A program made the position numbers and the translations under genes. Source: UBA7672 sp030824255 (GTDB lineage: Bacteria > Pseudomonadota > Alphaproteobacteria > Caulobacterales > Hyphomonadaceae). From it: a stretch of 64,000 nt of DNA. Positions 8,036 through 17,683 of this stretch are shown here, piece after piece. Numbering within the stretch: position 1 is the first letter of the stretch; the number at the start of each line of letters is the position of its first letter. The stretch spans positions 62,001 through 126,000 of the forward strand of contig OW818686.1 of NCBI GenBank assembly GCA_942493305.1, in the 5' to 3' direction. The notes beneath the pieces are model-generated. The model saw nothing but the letters and a program-made list of their open reading frames with translations, searched no databases and was not told the origin of the DNA.

Positions 8036-8336
8036 CCTAACAGAGCGTAATTGGCGCAATGGCCGCAGATGTCAGCCGCCCAGAATCAGGGCGCCGACAA
8101 GCAGGCCGATCTCGATCCGCACCCACGACAGGTCGATCCGGCGCACCGCATTTACCATGGCTTCGGCCATGCCTGTTCACCCGTTCAACCCGGCTTCGCG
8201 ACTCATGCGCGCGTGGAACAAGGCTAGGCCGCTGGCGGGGTGGCGCAACACTGCGCGCCTCCCGCGCGAGGCGCGAGGCGCGCCAATCCCCAGCCGAGTT
8301 GTCTCCTGCGTCAGTCTGGTCCACATGCCTGCCGGC

Positions 8337-9557
8337 ATGACCGCCACATCGCGCACAGCCATCATCGTTGGCGCTGGCCCTGCTGGGCTGGCGGCGGCGG
8401 AGCTTCTGGCGGCAGCCGGATGGCGCGTCAGCGTGCATGAGCGGATGCCGAACCCGGCGCGCAAATTCCTGCTGGCGGGACGCGGCGGACTAAACCTGAC
8501 GCATTCTGAGTCACTGGAGGCTTTCCTTGGGCGCTATGGCCCGGCGCGGACGCGGCTAGAGCCGGCGATCCGCGCGTTCACGCCGGAGGCTTTGCGCGCG
8601 TGGTGCGAGGGGCTGGGGATCGAGACATTCATCGGATCTTCAGGGCGCGTGTTTCCGAAACAGATGAAGGCGTCGCCGCTGTTGCGCGCGTGGCTGTCGC
8701 GGCTGCGCGAACTGGGCGTTGAGCTAGTGACGCGGTCGCGGTGGACCGGGTGGGATGGCGATGCGCTGACGTTCGAGACGGCGGAGGGTGTGCGTGTTGC
8801 GCGCGCCGATGCGGCGGTGTTTGCGCTGGGCGGGGCGAGCTGGCCACGTCTGGGTTCGGATGGTTCGTGGCAGGAGGCTTTCGCGGAGCGAGGCGCGCGC
8901 ATCGTGCCGATGCGGCCGGCGAACAGCGGCTTTGTGGTGACCTGGTCGGACGTGTTCCGCGAACGGTTTGCCGGGCAGCCGGTGAAACCAGCCGAATTCC
9001 ATTTCTCGCCCGGTTGGGATCATCACAAAATTCGCGGCGAAGCTTTGATCACGCGTGAAGGCATTGAAGGCGGGGCGATCTACGCGCTCTCGTCCGCCCT
9101 CAGGGAGTTTATCGCGCAGACTGGTCGCGCATACCTTACGCTCGACCTCGCACCGCAGAGATCCGAAGAGGAGCTTGCAGAACGCTTGGCGTCAGACGCC
9201 AAGACATCCACGGCAAATCGCCTGCGCAAGGCGGGGCTTTCGCCGCTGTCGGCGAACCTGATCCGCGAGGATGTCAGCCGCACGCCCTTTCCGACCGATG
9301 CGCTGCTGCTCGCGCGCCGCATCAAGTGCTGCACGATCCGCCTCACGGAGCCTGCAGGCATCGAGCGGGCTATCTCGACAGCGGGCGGGATCAATTGGGA
9401 CAGCGTGAACGCGGATTACTCGCTGAAGACCGACCCGCCCACGTTCATCGCCGGCGAGATGCTGGACTGGGAAGCGCCGACAGGCGGCTACCTGCTCCAG
9501 GCGTGTTTTGCGACAGGGCGCGCAGCGGCGCGCGGCGTGCTTGCGAAGTTCGCCTAG
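8337..9557 (+). CDS. HI0933-like FAD-dependent flavoprotein (TIGR03862 type)
   Basis: A 406-residue flavoprotein of the HI0933/YhiN family, cytosolic oxidoreductases of unclear substrate. The N-terminal dinucleotide fold is complete (IIVGAGPAGLAAAELLAA, residues ~8-25), followed by the family signature RKFLLAGRGGLNLTHSE and, at the C-terminus, the second flavin-contact segment (GGYLLQACFATGRAAARG). The frame is open to 8157, but I start it at 8337 because MTATSRTAIIVGAG puts the FAD fold at the proper distance; 8325 (MPAG...) is an alternative. Its stop codon overlaps that of the convergent TonB-dependent receptor gene at a shared CTAG. Confidence 0.88.
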   Translation: MTATSRTAIIVGAGPAGLAAAELLAAAGWRVSVHERMPNPARKFLLAGRGGLNLTHSESLEAFLGRYGPARTRLEPAIRAFTPEALRAWCEGLGIETFIGSSGRVFPKQMKASPLLRAWLSRLRELGVELVTRSRWTGWDGDALTFETAEGVRVARADAAVFALGGASWPRLGSDGSWQEAFAERGARIVPMRPANSGFVVTWSDVFRERFAGQPVKPAEFHFSPGWDHHKIRGEALITREGIEGGAIYALSSALREFIAQTGRAYLTLDLAPQRSEEELAERLASDAKTSTANRLRKAGLSPLSANLIREDVSRTPFPTDALLLARRIKCCTIRLTEPAGIERAISTAGGINWDSVNADYSLKTDPPTFIAGEMLDWEAPTGGYLLQACFATGRAAARGVLAKFA

Positions 9558-11686
9558 AACGCCGCCGCGACTGTCACCGTCACGTTCGCGCCCATGGTAG
9601 AGGAGCGGAATTCGTCGGTGCCGGTGACGTAGTAGTTGCGTTCGGTTTCCTTCGCGACGTCGAACAGGTTCGCCGCCGTGACGCGCAAGAGCATGCCGCC
9701 GAGCAGCGCGGTCGTCTCGACGAACAGATCGACGTTCGGATCCTTGGGCTCGACCACTTCGAAGCGGTCGGCGCGATAGCTCGGGATCGGGCCGATGCTG
9801 TTGACCTTGGCGCCCCAGGCCATCTTCAAGGCCGGAAGATCCTGACGGAAGTCGAGGAGCCAGTCGAATTCCTGCTCGCTGGAAATCTCGCGTGCTTCGC
9901 CCGTGATCGGATCAGTCACTTCGGATTCCTGGGCGCCGACATTCAGCTTCAGCAAGCCGCCGCCGATGCCCACTGAATCCAGCGGCAGCGTGGCCTCGAT
10001 GCGTGCGCCCCAGCGCGTGCCGGCGCCAATGTTGCCGATGGCGGTGCAGGCGCCTGCGCCAGGCTCGGGCGTGAGGCAGAAGGCCGGCACAACGATACCG
10101 GAGGCAGCAAGGTCCTGCGCGTTGATGAAGTCCTGCGTATCTTCAATGTCATCGTAGAAAGCCGAAATCGACAGCGAGCCGCGCTCGCCGAGCGGTCGCT
10201 TCCACTGCGCATTGGCCTTCCACGTCTGTTCGGGTACGAGCAGCGGGTTGCCCACGTTCGCGGAGCTGCTGATCGAGTTGAGCCCCGTGGCGAAGTCACC
10301 AAAATCGAGCTGCGAGACATCGCGGACGAGCGAGAGGCGCCACTGGTCTTCGGCCGTGGGGTTCCATGTCGCGACAACGCGCGGCTTGGCATAGGTGAAG
10401 TCCCGCTCGACGGCGACATCGCCCGATTGCGAGATGGTGGAAGCCTCGTAATTGAAGCCGCCCTCCAGCGTCAGTTGCGGGCTGACACGCCAGACATCCG
10501 TGATTGACGCCTCGATCCTGTCTTCTTCCACTTCTGTCGAGGCCACGGGCACAGCAACGGGGGCGAACGGGCCGCCGATCGGCCCCTGCAGGCTTTCGCG
10601 GTTCACGCGCCGGTAGTTATAGGCGCCCTCCAGCCCCAGCTCGACCGTGTGCTGCGTATCCGGCTTTGTGGTCCAGACGCCGCGCAAGACGTGCTCACCC
10701 GCGCGATTGTCTGAGTCATCGATCTGCTGGACTTGCGGGGCGAACAGCGGGTTGAGGTTCTGCGTGATCAGCTGCTGCGGCCGCCAGTTCACCAGGCGGT
10801 TCACCGTGATCAGCTTCAGCGCGTTCTGGCCTGAGAGCTTGTGCTCATAGTCGCCGCCAAGATCGATATACCAGATATCTTTCTCTTCATACTCCGACGA
10901 CACCGCGCCGAGCGGGAACCCATTCGCCAGCTCCACGACGCCGGCCGCCTCGTTCGTGAACAGGCGCGGCATGATGCGGAAGTTGGCATTCATCGTGTCG
11001 CGCGGGGTAGGCGTCCAGTTGGCGGCGCCGGTGATCTGAAGCTCAGCGGTCTGTTGCTGGTAGAATTCGTCCTGCGCGCGCGTGGGAACGCCAAGCGCGT
11101 TGACGAAGCGGGCTTCCACTTCTTCGCGCTCGCCGAGACTGGTCGCCTGCATGGCGATGCGGAAACCGAAATCGTCTGTTTTCCACGAGCGCGTGCCGGC
11201 GAGCTGTGCGCCGATGCGCCCCTGCTCGTACCAGCGGGCCGTCGCCGCGAACGTGCTGGAGACCTGCATCTCCGTTGCCGGCTTCAGCACCACGTTGGCG
11301 ACTTCAGTGTAGCCGCGTACATCAAGATCGCCCGCAGCCGAGGCGCGGATGAGTTCGATACGCAGCACGTCGCGCGCGGCGATACGGCTGAGCTCTTCCT
11401 TGAGGCCGGTCTTGTTGCTGGGGCGGCGGCCGTCGACCAGCACGTTGCCGGCGGTCGCGCCGAAACCGCGAAGATCCTCGCCCTCGTCTAGCGTGAAGCC
11501 AGGGAGCTGGCGCACCATTTCGTCCGCCGTGACGGGATTGAAGCGCGCGAAGAAGGCGGGGGCGAATACCTGCACGCCTTCCGGCGCGGAGGAAGGCGCC
11601 GGCTGCGTCGTATCCTGAGCGTGAGCCATGTCCGTAAAAGCGAAGACGCTCGCTGCGAGCGCCGCCATACGTTTCCAGTGTCTCAA
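9554..11686 (-). CDS. TonB-dependent outer-membrane receptor
   Basis: A 710-residue outer-membrane receptor for TonB-energised uptake. It has a signal peptide ending in AHA before QDTTQP, a plug domain (DEMVRQLPGFTLDEGEDLRG; GNVLVDGRRPSNK), and a long beta-barrel with alternating hydrophobic strands that ends in the C-terminal phenylalanine of barrel proteins. I chose the TTG at 11686 because GGAGGG lies six bases upstream. An internal ATG at 11668 also keeps the signal peptide, and the open frame to 11818 does not. No ligand-specific neighbour (siderophore, B12 or sugar genes) is present, so the substrate is unknown. The terminal CTAG overlaps the flavoprotein stop. Confidence 0.9.
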   Translation of the reverse strand: MRHWKRMAALAASVFAFTDMAHAQDTTQPAPSSAPEGVQVFAPAFFARFNPVTADEMVRQLPGFTLDEGEDLRGFGATAGNVLVDGRRPSNKTGLKEELSRIAARDVLRIELIRASAAGDLDVRGYTEVANVVLKPATEMQVSSTFAATARWYEQGRIGAQLAGTRSWKTDDFGFRIAMQATSLGEREEVEARFVNALGVPTRAQDEFYQQQTAELQITGAANWTPTPRDTMNANFRIMPRLFTNEAAGVVELANGFPLGAVSSEYEEKDIWYIDLGGDYEHKLSGQNALKLITVNRLVNWRPQQLITQNLNPLFAPQVQQIDDSDNRAGEHVLRGVWTTKPDTQHTVELGLEGAYNYRRVNRESLQGPIGGPFAPVAVPVASTEVEEDRIEASITDVWRVSPQLTLEGGFNYEASTISQSGDVAVERDFTYAKPRVVATWNPTAEDQWRLSLVRDVSQLDFGDFATGLNSISSSANVGNPLLVPEQTWKANAQWKRPLGERGSLSISAFYDDIEDTQDFINAQDLAASGIVVPAFCLTPEPGAGACTAIGNIGAGTRWGARIEATLPLDSVGIGGGLLKLNVGAQESEVTDPITGEAREISSEQEFDWLLDFRQDLPALKMAWGAKVNSIGPIPSYRADRFEVVEPKDPNVDLFVETTALLGGMLLRVTAANLFDVAKETERNYYVTGTDEFRSSTMGANVTVTVAAAF

Positions 11687-12521
11687 TACCGTCCCTCCCC
11701 AAGAGCCGACGGGGCACTTCTGCCCCCGGACCCTTGTCAATGTATGAATCGGATCGACCGACTCTGGGGCTCTTGCCCTCTTGGATGCAGGAGACTGGGG
11801 TTTACCCCTGATCGTCAAACAAAAAATTGGCGCTGGTCACGCCAAAAGCCTTGGAACAGGTATCCGCTACCGATTGTCACAATCAGCGGGTTCATATCGA
11901 CGCCGACAGAGCGCCGCAGAAGCTGTCGTCATATTTTTTGCTGTCACGGCCCCGCTGGCGGGCAAGTCTTTGTTGAAAAGCGCCGGGTCGTTGATGCCGT
12001 CCCCAAGATTGGGCTGGAACGCGCCAAAGTCTTCAACTTGACGGCAATAGTCGGCGGGGAATGGAAGCCCCTCCCCGGATCGCCCGCGATGACGGCGGTG
12101 TTGACCGCGGTCACCTGATGCCCCGCCACGCAGCAGCGCAGCTCGACCGAGCTGTCGACGTCGCCGCCGCTGGCGGAGATCGTCGCCCGCTCATCCGCCT
12201 TTATCGAAGGCGCGCCAGGCTTGATCTGAAAATTTCTCCAGACGCCTCTGCGGAAGCGGCGCCCTTACAAGGCATGTCACCCATGCAGCAAGCCGCGACG
12301 CCGAGGAAACGCGACCGGAGATTACGTATGGGGAGATGTCGTGCATTGCGTGATCGAACCTCTCGCGCACGTCAAAGCCGGCGTTTGAACTCGCTCACCT
12401 GCGCGGCCTTTTCTGTGTCGCGTTTTGGGCAGCTGCTGAGCGGATTCCCGACACGCCAATCGGCAGTCACTTGACTTGGCCGGCAACGGGAGGATGCTGG
12501 GCACTGGGGAAGGAGGCTTTG
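11687..12521. other. Longest gene-free stretch of the left half
   Basis: About 835 bp between the receptor gene and the small membrane protein gene. Open frames here change composition mid-way and match no family. I see a short GC hairpin (CCCGCTGGCGGG near 11950) and a piece around 12080-12100 that resembles a decayed copy of the GGGATGAC-type palindrome. The receptor's promoter must be here (a TTGACG box lies near 11816 on the minus strand), but I could not pair it with a good -10. Confidence 0.4.
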
Positions 12522-12926
12522 ATGACAAGCCTCAACGACGATTTTGACGCCTATGCAGACATGCTCCGCCGACGCAACGGCGTGACCCTCGCTGTATTGC
12601 TTTCGGCGACGCTGCTGACGGCCATCCTTCTGATCGTTCACGGCCTTGAAGTTTCCGGAGTGATCGCGCTGCCGACGCTTCCGTTCGGCGAGCTGATACC
12701 CGGCCAAGCGACGTGGACGAACATCTTCACACCATTCTTCAATCTCGATGATCTGAACGCCCTGCACCTTTCGGCGCTGGCCGCACAGATCGCAACGTGG
12801 TCGGCGCTGCGCCTCTGGTTCACACGTCAGGAGCGCATGACCACGCTGCTCACACATGCGCTGGTGCTGGAGAACGAGAAGGACGCAGCTATCAAGGTTC
12901 TGCTGCACAAGGACATGATGGACTAG
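12522..12926 (+). CDS. Unknown single-span membrane protein, first of a pair
   Basis: A 134-residue protein with a hydrophobic helix at about residues 20-41 (VTLAVLLSATLLTAILLIV) and a second amphipathic or hydrophobic region near 50-60. The C-terminal half is helical and charged (RLWFTRQERMTTLLTHALVLENEKDAAIKVL read in pieces). The start at 12522 is well supported by AAGGAGG seven bases upstream; the open frame to 12471 lacks this. No family is recognised. It ends 65 bp before the next plus-strand gene, which is also membrane-anchored; the pair is probably one transcription unit. Confidence 0.75.
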   Translation: MTSLNDDFDAYADMLRRRNGVTLAVLLSATLLTAILLIVHGLEVSGVIALPTLPFGELIPGQATWTNIFTPFFNLDDLNALHLSALAAQIATWSALRLWFTRQERMTTLLTHALVLENEKDAAIKVLLHKDMMD

Positions 12927-12991
12927 GCACGGAGGACGGCCGCAGCGAACGGCCGCCCCGCGCAGATGGTGAAATGGTGGGGGTCCAAGCC

Positions 12992-14440
12992 ATGACGGAA
13001 GAAAGTCGCGCCAGCCGCACCGTGGGCGATATCGTTCACGAACTGCAGCGTGAGCAGAAGCAGTTCAACTTCGTCATCCGCATTCTCGTTGCGCTTCTGG
13101 CGCTGACGGCGATCGTGATGGTGACGCTGCTGACGACGACGATTGTCAGTTTCTCCAGCACCGAAAAGCATTTCAAGGACGAGATCACACGAGCCGCCGC
13201 CGCCGCGCGCGTTTCGGACGCCGAGTCCAAATATGACCTCAGCGCCATCACCAGCCAGCTCGACGAGATTCGCGAAGATCAGGAGGCGCAGCGCGGCGAC
13301 GTGCAGCTGCTGCAGAGCCTGAACCGCACATTGGCAACGCATGGACGTGCGGACGACATGAGCCTTCTGGATCTCACGGCGCGCGCGAGGCAGGCGGCGC
13401 GGCATCATGCTCTGGGCAAGCGCCTGAACACGACGACCGCCGTGCTGGTATTCAGCATACGGGAAATCGCGGAGGCGCCGCTGTCGCCCGATGAGCGTCG
13501 TTTCCTGCTCGCGATGTATCAGGATTGGCAGAAGCGGGGCTCGGCCGAGGAAGAGCTGAAAGCGCTGTCCGAAATAGCCGTTGCCACAGAACTGCGCGGC
13601 CTTTCGTTTGCGGCGCTGGCGCAGCAGCATTTTGCCGCCCGCAATGCAATCGATCCCGGATCGGACGACAATTGCGTCGTCGCGATCCAGTACGCGGCGC
13701 AGGCTGAAACACTGGGTGTGCGCGCGCTAGGCCCGCTTGCGTGGGCGGCGGAGTGCATGCGGAAACAGGGACGGTCGGAACAGTCGCTCGCAATGTTCAG
13801 CCGGTCGCTGGCGTTCCTCAATACTGACGACGCCACGGACGAGAACCGGAGCCTCGCCACACGCGGCGCCGGCACCACACTGATTTCGCAGGCAGCGGCG
13901 GGCCGCATGTCGGAAGACACATGGAGCGCGGATGTTGTCGCCGCGATCCGCAACGAGCTGGGGGACTCGCCCAACCCCAGGATCAGTGCTTCGGCGTCTC
14001 CCATGGACGCCGCACGCACGCTGATCAAATACGCGACGACGGTGGGAACCAGCGCGCGGAACCAGGTTCTTGGTGTCTACACCATGGAGAATGTCGGCTT
14101 CACATACGTGATCGACGAGAACTGGCTGGCCTGCTTCAACGACGCGAATGGCCTCGATGCGACGGTTTCAAGCCCGTGGAACCTTATCGTACTTCACATC
14201 TGCTCCAGCAAGCTTCTGGAGGCGAATACCTTCCCGAGCGACTCCATGAAGACGGAAACAGAAGCCAGCCGCGTGGCGGCCGGCGCGACGCTGAGCCAGT
14301 TTGCCTATGACTGGTTCAACGAGATGGAGCTGCGGACCCTGCTGCCAGAGCAATACAAGGCGGCCATCACCGAACTGATCGCGAATGCGAAGGCAAGGCA
14401 TGACACCGCGCAGCAGGTGAAGGCGAGCGGCGGCCTCTGA
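12992..14440 (+). CDS. Unknown membrane-anchored helical-repeat protein, second of a pair
   Basis: A 482-residue protein with a short cytosolic N-terminus, one transmembrane helix at about residues 27-50 (FVIRILVALLALTAIVMVTLL), then a coiled-coil stretch (~55-110, ending ITSQLDEIREDQEAQRGD). A large helical domain follows, whose alanine-rich helix pairs (LRGLSFAALAQQHFAARNAI; GPLAWAAECMRKQGRSEQSLAMF in pieces) look like TPR/Sel1-type repeats. The C-terminal ~150 residues include a compact region rich in aromatic and Cys residues. The bulk is probably periplasmic. Start options are 12974 and 12992; I prefer 12992. No family is recognised. It follows the small membrane gene and ends 6 bp before the convergent metH. 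Confidence 0.75.
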   Translation: MTEESRASRTVGDIVHELQREQKQFNFVIRILVALLALTAIVMVTLLTTTIVSFSSTEKHFKDEITRAAAAARVSDAESKYDLSAITSQLDEIREDQEAQRGDVQLLQSLNRTLATHGRADDMSLLDLTARARQAARHHALGKRLNTTTAVLVFSIREIAEAPLSPDERRFLLAMYQDWQKRGSAEEELKALSEIAVATELRGLSFAALAQQHFAARNAIDPGSDDNCVVAIQYAAQAETLGVRALGPLAWAAECMRKQGRSEQSLAMFSRSLAFLNTDDATDENRSLATRGAGTTLISQAAAGRMSEDTWSADVVAAIRNELGDSPNPRISASASPMDAARTLIKYATTVGTSARNQVLGVYTMENVGFTYVIDENWLACFNDANGLDATVSSPWNLIVLHICSSKLLEANTFPSDSMKTETEASRVAAGATLSQFAYDWFNEMELRTLLPEQYKAAITELIANAKARHDTAQQVKASGGL

Positions 14441-14446
14441 ACCAGC

Positions 14447-17074
14447 CTAGTAATTCAGGATAGGCCTCAGCCAGCGTTCGGCAGTTGCGAGATCCCAGTT
14501 CTTGCGTCTGGCGTAGTCTTCGACCTGATCCTTCTCGATACGACCGACGGCGAAGTAGACCGCGTCGGGGTGCGAGAAGTACATGCCGGAGACGCTGGCA
14601 GGCGGGTTCATCGCGAAGCTGGACGTGAGCTCGATGCCGGCCCTGTTGGTGGCGTCGAGGAGATCGAACAGCGTCTGCTTCTCCGTGTGGTCCGGCTGCG
14701 AGGGATAGCCGGGCGCGGGGCGGATGCCCTGGTATTTTTCGGCAATGAGGTCCTCGTTCGTCAGGCCCTCATTCGTGGCATAGCCCCACAGTTCGCGGCG
14801 CACGATCTCGTGCATATATTCGGCAAAGGCTTCGGCGAAGCGGTCAGCCAGCGCTTTCACGATGATCGAGGAATAGTCGTCGCCCTTGTCGATGAACTCT
14901 TTCGCCTTGGCGAGTTCGCCATGGCCAGCTGTGACGGCGAAGCCGCCAACATAGTCAGCTGCTTTCGGCGCCACGAAATCAGAGAGGGCAAACTGGCCCT
15001 TGTCGTTCGTCTTTTCCATCTGCTGGCGCAGGGTATGGAAGCGGCCGATCTCGGTCTTGCGCGTTTCGTCCGACCAGAGGACGACGTCGTCGCCGCTCTG
15101 GTTGGCCGGCCAGAAGCCGACAACGCCGTTTGCCTTGATCCACTGTTCGCCGATCATCTGCTGCAGAAGGCCCTGCGTGTCTTTCCAGAGCGATTGCGCG
15201 GCCTCGCCGACGACATCATCGTCGAGGATCATCGGATAGCGACCGACGAGGTCCCAGCTGGCGAAGTAAGGCGTCCAGTCGATGTAGCGGGCGAGTGTCG
15301 CCAGATCGGCCTCGATCTCGCGAACGCCGAGGAAGCTGGGCTTGGGCGGCGTGTACGCGCTCCAGTCGATCTTCGGCGCCATGTCGCGGGCGGTCGCGAG
15401 GCTCACGCGTGCTTTCGCCTGCCCGCCTGAGCGCGAGTCGCGGATCTTCTGGTACTTGTCCTTCATGTCGGCCCAGAACTTGTCGCGGCTGTCGTCGCCG
15501 ATCAGCTGGCTGACAACGCCGACGGCGCGGCTGGCGTCGAGCACGTGAACAACGGGCGCATGCTTGAACATCGGCTCGATCTTGATGGCGGTGTGCGCCG
15601 GGCTGGTGGTGGCGCCCCCGATCAGGAGCGGCTTGTGGATGCCGAGGCGCTGCATCTCGCTTGCGAAATACACCATCTCATCCAGCGACGGCGTGATCAG
15701 GCCCGAGAGGCCGATCATGTCGGCATTCTCGCGCTGCGCCGCCTCCAAGATTTTCTCGGCCGGCACCATGACGCCAAGGTCGATCACCTTGTAGCCATTG
15801 CATTGCAGGACAACGCCGACGATGTTCTTGCCGATGTCGTGCACATCGCCCTTCACCGTCGCCATGATGACGACGCCGTTGGACTTGTCGGCCATGCCGG
15901 TGCGGAGCTTTTCTTCCTCCATGTAGGGCATCAGGTGCGCCACCGCCGCCTTCATCACGCGCGCGGATTTCACGACCTGCGGCAGGAACATCTTGCCGGC
16001 GCCGAACAGGTCGCCGACGATATTCATGCCATCCATCAGCGGACCTTCGATGACGTGCAGCGGACGCTCCACCTCGAGACGTGCAGCTTCCGTATCCTCG
16101 ACGATGAATTCGGTGATGCCATTGACCAGCGCATGGGCGAGACGGTCGCGGACCGGCTTCTGGCGCCAGCTCAGGTCCTTCTTCTGCACTTCGCCCTTCT
16201 GGCCGCGATAGCGTTCCGCGATCTCCAGCAGGCGATCAGTGCCGTCAGCACGCCGGTTGAGGATCACGTCTTCAACGCGCTCGCGCAGTTCGGGATCGAT
16301 ATTGTCGTAGATGTCGAGCTGGCCGGCGTTCACGATCGCCATATCGAAGCCGAGCTTGATGGCGTGGTAGAGGAAGACGGAGTGCATGGCGCGGCGCACC
16401 GGCTCGTTGCCCCGGAACGAGAACGAGACGTTCGAGAGACCGCCCGAGGTGCGCGCGTAGGGTAGGTTCTGCTTGATCAGCTTCACGCCCTCGAAGAAAT
16501 CGACGGCGTAATTGTTGTGTTCCTCGATGCCGGTCGCGACAGCGAAGATGTTGGGATCGAAGATGATGTCTTCCGGCGGGAAGCCGATGCCGACCAGCAG
16601 GTCGTAGGCGCGCTTCGAGATTTCGTATTTGCGCTGCGCCGTCTCGGCCTGCCCTTTCTCGTCGAACGCCATGACGACGACGGCGGCGCCATAGCTCAAC
16701 GCCTTGCGAGCCTGGTCGAGGAAAGGCTTCTCGCCTTCCTTCATCGAGATCGAGTTGACGATGGCCTTGCCCTGGACGTTTTTCAGCCCCTCCTCGATCA
16801 CGTCCCATTTGGACGAATCCACCATGATCGGCACCTTGGCGATGTCGGGCTCCGCCGCAATGAGGCGGAGGAAGGTGCGCATGGCGGCCTTCGAGTCGAT
16901 CAGACCTTCGTCCATGTTGACGTCGATGATCTGCGCGCCGCTCTGAACCTGCTGGCGCGCGACATCCACCGCGGCCGCGAAGTTGCCCTCGACGATCAGC
17001 TTCTTGAACGCCGCCGAACCCGTGATGTTCGTGCGCTCGCCGATGTTGATGAAGTTTGCGGTGGATTGGGTCAC
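14447..17074 (-). CDS. metH: B12-dependent methionine synthase, C-terminal protein (pterin, cobalamin and activation domains)
   Basis: An 875-residue protein carrying the last three MetH modules. Residues 1-~270 are the methyltetrahydrofolate-binding TIM barrel (FINIGERTNITGS, then DVNMDEGLID). Residues ~300-385 form the cobalamin cap, and ~395-530 the B12-binding Rossmann domain with the lower-ligand motif D410-V-H412-D-I-G415. From ~560 comes the S-adenosylmethionine-dependent reactivation domain (RPAPGYPSQPDHTEK). It moves the methyl group from 5-methyl-THF via cobalamin to homocysteine. The homocysteine-binding module is a separate protein encoded at 17684-18748, so the enzyme must assemble from two chains. 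It starts 5 bp after the PPOX gene, inside the sahR-metF-metH operon. Confidence 0.96.
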   Translation of the reverse strand: MTQSTANFINIGERTNITGSAAFKKLIVEGNFAAAVDVARQQVQSGAQIIDVNMDEGLIDSKAAMRTFLRLIAAEPDIAKVPIMVDSSKWDVIEEGLKNVQGKAIVNSISMKEGEKPFLDQARKALSYGAAVVVMAFDEKGQAETAQRKYEISKRAYDLLVGIGFPPEDIIFDPNIFAVATGIEEHNNYAVDFFEGVKLIKQNLPYARTSGGLSNVSFSFRGNEPVRRAMHSVFLYHAIKLGFDMAIVNAGQLDIYDNIDPELRERVEDVILNRRADGTDRLLEIAERYRGQKGEVQKKDLSWRQKPVRDRLAHALVNGITEFIVEDTEAARLEVERPLHVIEGPLMDGMNIVGDLFGAGKMFLPQVVKSARVMKAAVAHLMPYMEEEKLRTGMADKSNGVVIMATVKGDVHDIGKNIVGVVLQCNGYKVIDLGVMVPAEKILEAAQRENADMIGLSGLITPSLDEMVYFASEMQRLGIHKPLLIGGATTSPAHTAIKIEPMFKHAPVVHVLDASRAVGVVSQLIGDDSRDKFWADMKDKYQKIRDSRSGGQAKARVSLATARDMAPKIDWSAYTPPKPSFLGVREIEADLATLARYIDWTPYFASWDLVGRYPMILDDDVVGEAAQSLWKDTQGLLQQMIGEQWIKANGVVGFWPANQSGDDVVLWSDETRKTEIGRFHTLRQQMEKTNDKGQFALSDFVAPKAADYVGGFAVTAGHGELAKAKEFIDKGDDYSSIIVKALADRFAEAFAEYMHEIVRRELWGYATNEGLTNEDLIAEKYQGIRPAPGYPSQPDHTEKQTLFDLLDATNRAGIELTSSFAMNPPASVSGMYFSHPDAVYFAVGRIEKDQVEDYARRKNWDLATAERWLRPILNY

Positions 17075-17079
17075 TCGTT

Positions 17080-17655
17080 CTACTCCGCGGCCTTCGCGCC
17101 GTTCTGGGGCCGGATCAGGCCCGGCAGGCCGTCTATGCTCTGGGCGTTCTTCGTCAACCGGCTTTCGTGCCAGGCGTCGAGTTCCATGTGGTCGATGTAG
17201 CGGCGCAATTGGTCGCGCTCGCCCTTGTAGTCCATGAAGGGGACGGCCCAGCCGCAGCTGTCCTGCACCTGCGTGATGTCAGCAAAGATGACGTCGCGGG
17301 CGCGTTCGTGGCCGGGCGCGAATTTTGCGATCTCTTCGGCGAAGGCAGGATCGTTGAACTGCATGACGGACCCACGGCCATAGAGCCGCATGATGTTCGG
17401 CGCGCCTTCATAGGCGCAGAACATGAAGGTGATGCGGCCGTTCTCGCGCACATGCGCCAGAGTCTCTGCGCCCGAGCCGCCGAGGTCTGCATAGGCGACA
17501 CGGTTGGGGCCGATGACGCGGAAAGAGTCATACCCTTTCGGGCTGAGGTTCACGCGGCCAGCATCCGACAGCGGCGCGGTCGCCACGAAAAACATCCTCT
17601 GCGCCTTGATGAAGGCGACATGCTTGTCGTTCAGGCTGTCGTAGAACTTGGCCAT
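17080..17655 (-). CDS. Pyridoxamine 5'-phosphate oxidase-family protein inside the met operon
   Basis: A 191-residue split-barrel flavin-binding protein of the PPOX class. It shows the usual N-terminal strand order (FYDSLNDKHVAFIKAQRMFFVATAP), the NLSPKG turn that contacts phosphate, and a central strand with FMFCAYEGAPNIMRLYGRG. The family includes oxidases, F420- or haem-binding proteins and many uncharacterised members, so FMN-dependent activity is only a guess. It sits between the two halves of methionine synthase: 28 bp after metH(N) and 5 bp before metH(C). Its product is therefore made with the enzyme; a redox role near the oxygen-sensitive cobalamin is an attractive but unproven idea. 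Confidence 0.9.
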   Translation of the reverse strand: MAKFYDSLNDKHVAFIKAQRMFFVATAPLSDAGRVNLSPKGYDSFRVIGPNRVAYADLGGSGAETLAHVRENGRITFMFCAYEGAPNIMRLYGRGSVMQFNDPAFAEEIAKFAPGHERARDVIFADITQVQDSCGWAVPFMDYKGERDQLRRYIDHMELDAWHESRLTKNAQSIDGLPGLIRPQNGAKAAE

Positions 17656-17683
17656 AACGAGCCCTCCTCCCGCCGCATCGCGA

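Larger units (their letters stand above)
7831..8336. other. Divergent intergenic region rhlE / flavoprotein
   Basis: This 506-bp gap holds the rhlE promoter and leader on the minus strand and the upstream region of the flavoprotein gene on the plus strand. Open frames that run through it are extensions of the neighbouring genes and lack coding character. A GC-rich repetitive patch near 8255-8285 (CGCGCGAGGCGCGAGGCGCG) has no clear role. I saw no riboswitch or second gene. Confidence 0.45.
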
